Source of the DNA: Verrucomicrobiales bacterium
Lineage (GTDB): Bacteria; Verrucomicrobiota; Verrucomicrobiia; Limisphaerales; UBA9464
Length of the DNA: 7,937 nt
Reading direction: 5' to 3'
Assembly (NCBI GenBank): GCA_003445095.1
Contig: DLVS01000261.1
Location: 1-7,937, forward strand
A program made the position numbers and the translations under genes. This document shows positions 1 through 6,700 of this stretch, in pieces; position 1 is the stretch's first letter, and each line of letters opens with the position of its first letter. The notes beneath the pieces were generated by a model. That model was not told the DNA's origin and did no database searches. It worked only from the letters and a program-made list of their open reading frames with translations.

Positions 1-197
1 AATAGTACGGCCATTTCTCCAAAAACGGCTCCCGGTTCGGCGGTTTTGGCCACTCTGACGTCATCCCGCAGGACCTCTACTTCGCCATCCAACAGCACGA
101 GCAAGTCCGAGGCGGGCGCGCCTTGTTCGAGAATGGTCGCCCCGGATTCAAACTGCCGGCGTTGATGTCCGGCGACTAGTTCAAGGATTCCCGCCAC
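1..197 (-). CDS. cyclic-nucleotide-binding-domain protein, N-terminal part (runs off left edge)
   Basis: The 65 visible residues match the first half of a CRP/PKA-type cyclic-nucleotide-binding domain: a beta-roll with GATILEQGAPASDLLVLLDG (about residues 19-38), the strand EVEVL, then EPGAVFGEMAVL (54-65), which begins the phosphate-binding cassette. The family binds cAMP, cGMP or related ligands, or keeps the fold for protein control. The rest, including any DNA-binding or effector domain, lies beyond the window, so the output role is unknown. The start is uncertain. I chose GTG at 197 because no ATG is available in frame and an in-frame TGA lies at 219-221; no Shine-Dalgarno sequence is visible before it. 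The same frame continues upstream to that TGA, which is also the stop of the truncated ATPase, so this gene may itself have lost its original 5' end. Confidence 0.68.
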   Translation of the reverse strand, partial: MAGILELVAGHQRRQFESGATILEQGAPASDLLVLLDGEVEVLRDDVRVAKTAEPGAVFGEMAVL

Positions 198-218
198 GGC
201 ACGAGCTTGAGGAGAAAC

Positions 219-482
219 TCAGGCAAGGCAACCTCGGGGCAGTGTACAATGAGGCTGACCAGAGTAGGGCGTCCTTCTCAGCCACCAGAGTGGTTCTTGA
301 GTGCGGTGTATGGTGATGTCGTCGCCGCGCTCCTCGAAGAATCGTTTCAGTGCGAGGTAGATCGAAGACTTGCCTGAGCCGTTCTCGCCGTGGAGCAGAA
401 GATTCTTGCCGCCATCGAGGTCGAGATCGAACGGCTCATCGAAGGCGCGGAATCCCTGAAGGCTGATCTCGGTGATCTTCAT
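219..482 (-). pseudogene. truncated P-loop ATPase (RecF/SMC-like AAA family), N-terminal remnant
   Basis: From ATG at 482 the product begins MKITEISLQGFRAF and carries a Walker A motif, GENGSGKS, at residues 32-39, followed by SIYLALKRFFEE. This is the standard N-terminus of AAA_23/RecF/SMC-like ATPases, which bind ATP and often act with nucleases in DNA repair or phage defence. Such proteins usually have several hundred residues, but this frame stops after 87. Family similarity fades after about residue 63 (DDITIHRT); the last two dozen residues look like unrelated out-of-gene sequence. No Walker B or signature motif exists. I read it as a gene that lost its 3' part by deletion or insertion near position 290. 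The frame also stays open upstream to about 608, but those extra residues look non-coding. It lies 160 bp downstream of DUF3800 and may once have belonged to the same operon. Confidence 0.72.
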
Positions 483-642
483 GCTGCCAACACAATCTGG
501 CGTCAAACGTCCGAACACCGCCTTGACTTCAATCCCGGATTGCCAGACTTTGCCGGCGGGTAAACGCAGGAAAGGTAGAGGCCGCTCTTCGCGAGTGGCA
601 GCCCGCAAGGGTGGGATCCTCGGTTCCTGGGACCCAAGTTTT
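483..642. other. spacer between DUF3800 stop and ATPase start, no gene seen
   Basis: This 160-bp stretch holds no recognisable coding sequence, tRNA, clear promoter or poly-T-tailed hairpin. A roughly palindromic GC-rich segment lies near 612-639, just after the DUF3800 stop, but its arms do not pair well enough to call a terminator. The loss of the 4-nt overlaps seen in the genes upstream shows that the tightly coupled operon ends at DUF3800. Confidence 0.5.
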
Positions 643-1455
643 TCATAAGCCCTCGAAGTTCCCCGCTTCGGGGGCTCTTGATTTGACGGTGGCGAAATCC
701 TCAGGCCAGAACTTCAAACCGTAGCCCATCACCTCGGTTTTGTGGCGGTAAAGGGTGTTTTTCAGATGCGGAAGGTAGCTGGTTTCCGTCTCGCCGTATC
801 GGTTCACTTTGAGGGCAAAGTGGATTCCCGACACCACCGCGTCCGCCACCTGCAGGCCGGCCAGCTTCGAGTGTTCCACCGCGCGAATGCGCTCCGGATC
901 AATGACCGTCGGCTCCACTTGCACCCGGAGAGGATTCGCTTCCGCCTGGCGGCGGAGCAGCCGCAGATACTCCCTGATTTCCTCGTAGGACATGTTGCTC
1001 CGGTTGGAGAAGATGACCTCAGTGAATCCGTCGCCCTCGCCGGACTTCCGATGGTCGCGGCCCAGCCAAGACACCCGTTCCAACAGGAGCCGCGTAGCGT
1101 AGCGGTAAAGAAGGTATTTCGTGTTCTGGAACTTCTCCGGCTCCGCGATGAGCGGCTTGCACACCAAGACGCTGACCGTGCGAATCGGCAGCGCGCCCAC
1201 CCGTCGGATGTAGGGCACCCGCTGTTCATGCTTCAAATCCACGAAATGCAGGGGCGTCTTCGGCTACTTGCCCAGCACCGCGCGCACTTCCTTGAGGCAG
1301 GAAACCATCTGCAAATCGTTGGCCTGGCGGACGACCGCAGCGGACAGAACGAACCAGCGGGAACTGCCGCTGCCGTCTGGGTTGAACACGAAGCCCTCGT
1401 CGCCGGACTCATCCACGTAGGCGATGAAGGAGGGCGTTGGGGATGGGGCGCTCAT
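643..1455 (-). pseudogene. DUF3800 protein interrupted by an in-frame TAG at 1264-1266
   Basis: The reading frame from ATG at 1455 to TGA at 643 would encode about 270 residues, a normal length for DUF3800. This family is thought to have an RNase H-like fold and is common in mobile and defence islands; its reaction is not established. Family hallmarks are present at both ends: AYVDESGDEGF (residues 12-22) and GLQVADAVV (200-208), each with an acidic residue expected in the active site, plus LKHEQRVPYIRR and NRSNMSYEEIREYL between them. Codon 64 is TAG, and the frame simply continues after it with PKTPLHFVDLKHEQ, so this is a nonsense codon and not a frameshift. CAG to TAG (Gln) is the simplest origin. 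Without readthrough the product is 63 residues and lacks the second acidic motif; reinitiation at GTG 1242 is possible but has no visible ribosome site. The start overlaps the stop of the orphan methyltransferase tail by 4 nt (ATGA). Confidence 0.85.
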
Positions 1456-1718
1456 GCCTTGCCTTCGATGATGCGGACGGTGTCGAGGGTTTGGAGCTTG
1501 TCGAGGGCGACGCGGAGGGGGTGGGCGCCGTCGTGGAGTTCCTCGAACTTCTGGCGCAGGCGCGGGAGGCGCTCCGTTTCGGGCAGGGCGTTCACGTCCG
1601 GCAGGCGCGCGGCCTCGACCAGCTCGAACAGGCGCAGGCCCGCCCCGTGCACTTCCTCCGGGAAATACAGCTCATACACCAGCCCGTTCAACACCCGTTC
1701 CCAATACGTCAACATCAA
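1452..1718. repeat. direct repeat copy 1: duplicated methyltransferase 3' end
   Basis: These 267 bp match 3532-3798 at a constant offset of 2080 bp with 7 mismatches by eye (positions 1511, 1577, 1617, 1629, 1698, 1709, 1712) and no gap. In the coding frame three of these change an amino acid (V/I, T/A, T/A) and four are silent. One base is missing here relative to the other copy just after 1718, and weaker similarity continues to about 1735. On the left the identity ends within one base of the stop codon. Confidence 0.95.
1456..1466 (-). promoter_or_regulatory. purine-rich GAAGGCAAGGC immediately before the DUF3800 start
   Basis: The last codons of the methyltransferase tail (EGKA) read GAAGGCAAGGC directly before ATGA, giving two weak AAGG ribosome-binding cores. 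The identical string lies at 3536-3546 before the dual-OB gene, so the duplicated segment carries the translation start signal for whatever gene follows. This is a weak Shine-Dalgarno match; coupling through the 4-nt overlap is the likelier mechanism. Confidence 0.4.
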
Positions 1719-1746
1719 GGGTCCCGCGTCGTTTTCACGGTGGCGT

Positions 1747-2184
1747 TCATCCCAAGTGCGAGATCTCGACGTCTCCCCAGTGCTTCTTTAGATACTCCGC
1801 AACCAACCGTCGGTGGCAATGGTGCGGTTTGTCTTCGCTGCACAACAGGCAGCCTTCCGCCACGACCTCCTTGGGAATGGCGTTCTCAATGCGGCGCTTC
1901 TCCATCAGATCAAGAAACCGCTTCTCGTAGGTGGCCCAATCGCCTTTCAGCTTCTTGTATTCGTCGAGCATCTCCTGCGTTGGCGCGAGGTCGGGTAGAT
2001 GCACGTAGCCCATTCCGCAGACCTCCTTCAAGAAAAACTCCAGATCGTCCCGCTTCGCGAAGCCGGCGAGCTGGGAGACGTTGTTGAGGCGGACATCCAC
2101 CACGCGTTTGGTTCCGGAGGACCGCAGGGTCTCAAAAAACTTCCGGGCCGGCTTCTTGGTGAACCCAATGGTGAACACCTTCAC
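1747..2184 (-). CDS. DUF488 family protein B (145 aa)
   Basis: This is a complete DUF488 protein. It opens with VFTIGFTKKPARKFFETL, followed by VVDVRLNNVSQLAGFAKRDD (residues 28-47), and near the end has CSEDKPHHCHR (115-125), the Cys-x-Glu...Cys-His-Arg signature that the family is expected to use for catalysis or metal binding. The biochemical activity of DUF488 is not established. The DVRLNN.SQLAGF variant marks a subfamily different from the neighbour's DVRSSPFSRFN. I chose the GTG at 2184 and not a longer open frame reaching 2460 because GGAGG sits 7 nt upstream and the homologous region begins exactly there. The GTG overlaps the stop of protein A by 4 nt (GTGA). Its own stop overlaps an ATG of the orphan methyltransferase tail (ATGA). 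No signal peptide or membrane segment is seen, so it is probably cytoplasmic. Confidence 0.92.
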   Translation of the reverse strand: MKVFTIGFTKKPARKFFETLRSSGTKRVVDVRLNNVSQLAGFAKRDDLEFFLKEVCGMGYVHLPDLAPTQEMLDEYKKLKGDWATYEKRFLDLMEKRRIENAIPKEVVAEGCLLCSEDKPHHCHRRLVAEYLKKHWGDVEISHLG

Positions 2185-2810
2185 GGCGCGTCCTCCCGGA
2201 GTGTCATTGCCGATTGCGACTCGTCCACAAAGGCCACATGCTGTTCCTGCCGGGCCATCGCCTCGGCCAGCAATTCCTCCCGGGGACGGAACAAGTCCTC
2301 CTTGGGGACGCCAACCACATCGAGCAGCCGCTCGATGGCCGCCTCGTGAGATTCCAAGTGCCCGTCCGCGTGAATATGCTTCACAGCAAGACCGCGTTGA
2401 GCCAGTGCACGCGCCACCAGCAATGTTCGATGGCATTCCAGAGGCTCCTTTTCCGCGCACATCAGGGCGACGCGATACCGCTGCGCGCCCTGCTGCACGC
2501 GATCCAGTCCGCGCTGGAACAGCGGCGTTTGGGCGAGCTTCGCGTATTGCACCCGGCCGTTCTCGTAGCAGGAGCGGTCATTCGTGCGCGCCCCCAGCTC
2601 CTTGCCGAGAAAGACATAGAGAATCCCGTTCTCCTTGAGGAACCGCTCCAGATTCTCCCGGTTGAACTGTGGATTGAACCGGCTGAAGGGCGAGGACCGC
2701 ACATCCGCCACTGCCGCTACTTCGTGCTGCCGCAGCAGGGCCAGGAACGCCTCGGCGCTGTGCGTCGAGTGTCCGATGGTGAAAACCGGGTTGGCGGGCG
2801 TGTTCGTCAT
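2181..2810 (-). CDS. DUF488 family protein A (209 aa)
   Basis: This is a full-length DUF488 protein. Motifs in order: VFTIGHSTHSAEAFLALL (residues 9-26), VADVRSSPFSRFNPQFN (34-50), FLGKELGAR (67-75), and the terminal CAEKEPLECHRTLL (118-131) with the conserved Cys-x-Glu and Cys-His-Arg. The VADVRSSPFSRFN form is the classic family version. The C-terminal 65 or so residues extend beyond the core and include an arginine/glutamate-rich helical tail. The function of the family is unproven; DUF488 genes recur next to restriction-modification and dual-OB genes, which suggests a nucleic-acid-related or defence role. The start ATG at 2810 overlaps the dual-OB stop (ATGA) and has GGAG 8 nt upstream; the stop overlaps protein B (GTGA). 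Two divergent DUF488 paralogues side by side suggest a heteromer or a division of labour. Confidence 0.93.
   Translation of the reverse strand: MTNTPANPVFTIGHSTHSAEAFLALLRQHEVAAVADVRSSPFSRFNPQFNRENLERFLKENGILYVFLGKELGARTNDRSCYENGRVQYAKLAQTPLFQRGLDRVQQGAQRYRVALMCAEKEPLECHRTLLVARALAQRGLAVKHIHADGHLESHEAAIERLLDVVGVPKEDLFRPREELLAEAMARQEQHVAFVDESQSAMTLREDAP
2192..2196 (-). promoter_or_regulatory. Shine-Dalgarno GGAGG for DUF488 protein B
   Basis: A perfect GGAGG lies 7 nt before the GTG at 2184, inside the last codons of DUF488 protein A. It fixes the start of protein B and rejects the longer open frame. Confidence 0.8.
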
Positions 2811-3535
2811 TTCTTCGGCTCCGGTGCAGGATACGACCGAATGTAGCGCAGCACAGTCGGAAACGTATAGAACCCATTCGCCTGCATCCAGAAGCCCTCC
2901 TTGCCCTGCGGACTCCGGTAACTCCGGCTCAAGCCAATGCGCAGGAAGACTTCCTTCTGCCGCGCGATCTCGATGTTCAACTCAGCCAGCGCGCCACTGT
3001 CCCGATGCCGCTGGGCGTAATCGTAAAAGCCCAGGTCGGTGATGGGGAAGAACCGGTGGCGGCGGCCTGAGGAATCCGTGAAATGGAGTTTGATGCTGCC
3101 CGGCTTGTAGCTGTCTTCCACGATCTCGACGTCCGATGGCGCGATCTTCAGCGTGATGAGGGAGCGCTGGACCTGGTGGCTGTTTGGAATCACCTTCTCT
3201 CCGGCGGGAAGTGAAACCTCGAATCCAGCCTCCACGCTGGCAAAACAACTCCCCACCAGGACATTTCGAAACTCCTCGCCAGAACAGGGACCATCGAAGG
3301 TCAGCTTCTGGTAGTTGCAATCCTCGGTGTGCGGAGCGGTTCGTGACGTCGCGGCCGTGAACTCGCCGGTGAGAATGCCGCCGGGCAGTATTCCCAGCCG
3401 GGTGCATTCCGTGAATGGCAGATACGGCATTGGCCGGATGCACTCGCCCGTCTGCCGGTCGATGCCCGCCGTGCAGACATGGGGATTGCCGGCTTTGAAC
3501 CGCGTCAAGTCGGTGATGATGATCGAGCGTTTCAT
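2807..3535 (-). CDS. dual OB domain-containing protein (242 aa)
   Basis: The start MKRSIIITDLTRFKAGN, the segment TGECIRPMPYLPF (about residues 30-42) and the C-terminal FLRIGLSRSYRS...FWMQANGFYTFP are characteristic of the family annotated as dual OB domain (DuOB). It is predicted to contain two oligonucleotide/oligosaccharide-binding beta-barrels that could bind nucleic acid or nucleotides. I recognise the family from its pattern, without an alignment, and its function is not experimentally known to me. No transmembrane segment, signal peptide or nuclease motif is visible. The ATG at 3535 forms an ATGA overlap with the methyltransferase stop, and the gene's own stop overlaps DUF488 protein A in the same way, so it sits between modification enzyme and DUF488 pair in one co-translated unit. 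A role as a nucleic-acid-binding partner or sensor is inference. An alternative is a nucleotide-processing accessory unrelated to methylation. Confidence 0.85.
   Translation of the reverse strand: MKRSIIITDLTRFKAGNPHVCTAGIDRQTGECIRPMPYLPFTECTRLGILPGGILTGEFTAATSRTAPHTEDCNYQKLTFDGPCSGEEFRNVLVGSCFASVEAGFEVSLPAGEKVIPNSHQVQRSLITLKIAPSDVEIVEDSYKPGSIKLHFTDSSGRRHRFFPITDLGFYDYAQRHRDSGALAELNIEIARQKEVFLRIGLSRSYRSPQGKEGFWMQANGFYTFPTVLRYIRSYPAPEPKK
2819..2822 (-). promoter_or_regulatory. Shine-Dalgarno GGAG for DUF488 protein A
   Basis: GGAG lies 8 nt before the ATG at 2810, within the last codons of the dual-OB gene, and supports that start. Confidence 0.6.
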
Positions 3536-3798
3536 GCCTTGCCTTCGATGATGCGGACGGTGTCGAGGGTTTGGAGCTTGTCGAGGGCGATGCGGAGGGG
3601 GTGGGCGCCGTCGTGGAGTTCCTCGAACTTCTGGCGCAGGCGCGGGAGGCGCTCCGCTTCGGGCAGGGCGTTCACGTCCGGCAGGCGCGCGGCCTCCACC
3701 AGCTCGAAGAGGCGCAGGCCCGCCCCGTGCACTTCCTCCGGGAAATACAGCTCATACACCAGCCCGTTCAACACCCGCTCCCAATACGCCAGCATCAA
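3532..3798. repeat. direct repeat copy 2: 3' end of the intact methyltransferase gene
   Basis: This is the in-place copy of the duplicated segment: it encodes residues of the methyltransferase C-terminus from LMLAYWERV to the stop. It pairs with 1452-1718 with 7 mismatches in 267 bp. The two copies are in direct orientation and bracket the dual-OB/DUF488/DUF488 cassette. Confidence 0.95.
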
Positions 3799-6700
3799 CG
3801 GATCGCGCGTGGTTTGATTTGCGGCGTGGTCGGCGAAGTGGCGATTCAGCCAGAGAAGGAAATCAACAAGACTCTCCATCGTCGCCTGCTGCGCAGAAAT
3901 CGCCGGTGGGATGGGCCACTGTGAAGAATAGCGGGGCTCGAAATCGAAGAAGCCACCTTGCTTGGTCGCGAAGACTTGCTGGGTGAACCAGAATGCAACC
4001 GGCGAGTTGACAACTCCGGCGAGAAACCGGGCGCGCTCGCTGACAAAGATGCTGGCTTTGTTGTTGGCGAAGTAGCCGTCGAAATCGACGGCGACGTTCA
4101 CAGTGCCGGATATCGCGGGGACGATGATCTTGGGCTGCGCGAACGCGTCGAGGAATGACTGTTTGGGATTGTTGTCGAGTTCGAGCCAGTGGTGCTGTCC
4201 TTCGGCTTTGCCACCGCGCGAGGAAGTGCATTGCCCGCGCTGGCGCAGTTCATTCTCGAATTGCTTCAGGTGCTTCAGGATGGCCGGATAGCGTTTGAGC
4301 TCGTCGTGAAAGCCGAAGGGAAAAACGATGATGTAGAGTTCAGCCCAATCGAGTCGCCACCGTTTGATGTCTCGACCGCGCAACAATGGACGAATCAGGT
4401 CCGCCGACTTGGGGTCTTGCGCGATGAGCGCGGACCGACGGTCAGCGTCGATGATGAAGGCTTCGTTTAGTCCGGTCCTCACTCCCCAATACCAATTGCC
4501 GTTCACGTAGTCTCCGAGTGAGGTGCAGGTCTCACGCAGACGCTTGAGGATTTCGCGCTTCGAGCTGCCTTCGAGTCGCCAGGCGTCTGCGACGAGCGCG
4601 GCTTGCGGCATTGTGAAGCTCTTGCGGGCAAACACGTCGGCGAAAGTTTCGACCGGCGGACCCTCTTCCCAATTGAAGGCGCGCAGTGTCGCACTATCAG
4701 GCACCGGCTTCCCGACACGCTGAAGAATCGCAATGCTGGGATAAGCGATCGCGGTGAAGACGGGCGCGTCGCCAAAATCGATCAACTGAAGGACGCGAGT
4801 ATTCTGGTTGAGCCACACACGTAGTTTCTCCCCGTAGCCTGCACGAAACCACTTGTTGGACGTGATGAAACTGAAAGTGCCGCCCTCGCGAAGGAGGCGA
4901 ATGCTGGCCTCGAAGAAATAGACTAAGAGGTCGGCGCGTGGATTGAAACAGGCATAGGAAGCGCTGAAGGCGTCCTTGTAGTGTTTGATCTGCTCCATCC
5001 GCACATACGGCGGATTGCCGATGACGATATCGAAGCCGCTGTCGATTTCGCGGGAAGCGATGGGGGTGAGTTCGGTCTGGCCGCCGACCTCGTTGATGAG
5101 GGCGAAGTTGCCGAGCAACGTGGCAGGGGCCTTGTCCTGGAGCCGCACTTTGCCAATGGGCAGGCCGAACATCCATTCGGAGTCGAAGAACCGGGCGAAC
5201 TCGTTCTGGTCGTAAGGATCCCAAGCGGCGAGTTTGCGAGCGCTTTCCTTGGGCAGGGCGTGGTTGCGCTCCAGCAGATCGGCGATTTCGCCGCGCTTGG
5301 CCTCGTCGGCCGCGCGCCATTTGCGTTTGGCGGCGGGGCTGCGGGCGTTGAAATGCTCGTGCCGGATGGCGGCGAGTTCGGCACGCAGCTTGTCCAGCTC
5401 GCCGGTGAGCAGGTCGTTCTCGGACTTCTCGATGGGGATTAGGGTGTCGGCGGCAACCAGGCGGGTTTCCAGGTTGGGCAGCGGGCGAACGCCGAGGTTG
5501 GGGGCTTTCGGTTCCACCTTCTGATCCACGACTAGGGAGATGAAGAACCGTAGCTTGGCGATCTGGGTGGCGATGGGCTGGATGTCCACGCCGTAGATGC
5601 TGTTCTCGATGAGGTAGAGCTTGCGGGAAAAATCGAGGGCGTGGAACCGGGTGTCGAAGGATTTCTCGATGTCGGCGATGCGCGCGTCGCAAGCGGCGAC
5701 CTCATCCTTCGCCGCGCCGGATTCTTCCAGGAGCTGGCGGTAGCGGCGGGCTTCGGCGAGACGGTCGCGTTTCCAGGATTCGTTGTTGGAATCGAGCTTT
5801 TGCAGCAGGTCCACGAGCCGATGGAGCGCGCCCATCGGAAACGCGCCGGAACCGCAGGCGGGGTCGAGAATCTTCACGCGGCCGATGGCGGCGATGAGCG
5901 CCTCGCGGGTGTCGGGCTTGATTTCCTTGAGCGTGGCCTTGTTCGAGAACAGGTCTTCGAGCGCGCCCTTGCAGCGGGGGACCTGGGTGGTGAGGTAGGA
6001 CTTGAGCGCCTCATCCACCATGTAGCTGACGATTTCGCGCGGGGTGTAGAAGGCGCCGAGGGCCTTGCGGGCGGTGGTGCGGGTGTCTTCGTTGTAGGAG
6101 GCGAGCAGGTTTTCGAAGACTTTGCCGAGCAGTTCGGGGTCGAGGGCGATTTCCTCCTCCAGCGGGGTGTTCTCCTCGATGGTGAACTTGTAGCGGGAGA
6201 GGATTTCGATGAGGCCGCGCACCTTGGCCTTCTTGGAACGGGCGGTGCGTTTGTCCTCCTCGCCGTAGTCCTTGGAGAGATCCACGATGCGTTCGGGGCC
6301 GAAGAACAGATCGTTCGGCAGGTCGCAACCGAAGTCCTTGCGGTCGGAGAAACCGTCGAGGATGAAGTTGTCTTTCTTCTTGCCGGACTTGTCGTCGAGG
6401 CAGTCGAACAGGCCGCCGTTGAGGAAGGGGACGCGGGCGGCGAGGGCAAGCCAGTCGGCCGGCTGGCGGAAGTCGGTTTCGTAACGCCAGAGGTTGGTGA
6501 TGCCGTAGTTCTGGTCGTAATCGCCCGCCCTTTTGGCCTTTTGCCGGAAGGCGCGGTTCTCCGGCGGCATGTTGAGCGTGCCGAAGAAGAGGTTCTGGAG
6601 GATGGCGTGATAATAACTGGAGGCGGTATCGGGCTGCTTCGGGTCGCGGGAGGGCGTGAACTCCTTCAGCAGGGACTTCAGGCGGTGTTCGCGAAAGAGT

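Larger units (their letters stand above)
1452..1750 (-). pseudogene. orphan C-terminal fragment of an Eco57I/PglX-like methyltransferase
   Basis: The frame reads from LMLTYWERVLNGLVYELYF to DTVRIIEGKA and equals the last 88 residues of the large methyltransferase encoded upstream, with three substitutions. It lacks any catalytic motif or target-recognition domain. Its own initiation is unclear: a TTG at 1718 is in frame. An ATG at 1750 overlaps the DUF488-B stop as ATGA and starts MNATVKTTRDP, whose TTRDP matches the intact gene, but a missing base (between 1718 and 1719) then shifts the frame. I therefore call it a relic with a 1-nt deletion. It ends in the same ATGA overlap used before the dual-OB gene, here leading into DUF3800. 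It could also be a small translated peptide that keeps ribosomes moving into DUF3800, but I see no direct support for that. Confidence 0.85.

Noticed and set aside
610..642. Possible terminator hairpin after DUF3800
   Set aside because: The near-palindrome gggatcctcggttcctggga does not form a long stable stem and the T-run lies on the wrong side to be convincing for the minus-strand transcript.
643..1455. DUF3800 split caused by a frameshift
   Set aside because: The two parts are in the same frame (213 nt between the two starts, a multiple of three) and the sequence reads through the TAG without loss, so a nonsense codon is the lesion.
742..2087. + strand open frames over the DUF3800, orphan-tail and DUF488-B regions
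   Set aside because: Their products are arginine/histidine/alanine-rich with no family motif, and they lie opposite genes with recognisable domains.
2185..2460. Longer N-terminus for DUF488 protein B
   Set aside because: The extra residues lie in another frame of DUF488 protein A and have no family similarity; a GGAGG 7 nt before GTG 2184 fixes the shorter start.
1452..3798. Insertion sequence or integrase-mediated element as the source of the duplicated segment
   Set aside because: No transposase, recombinase, terminal inverted repeats or tRNA-type attachment site is present, and the repeat is far longer than a target-site duplication; homologous recombination fits better.
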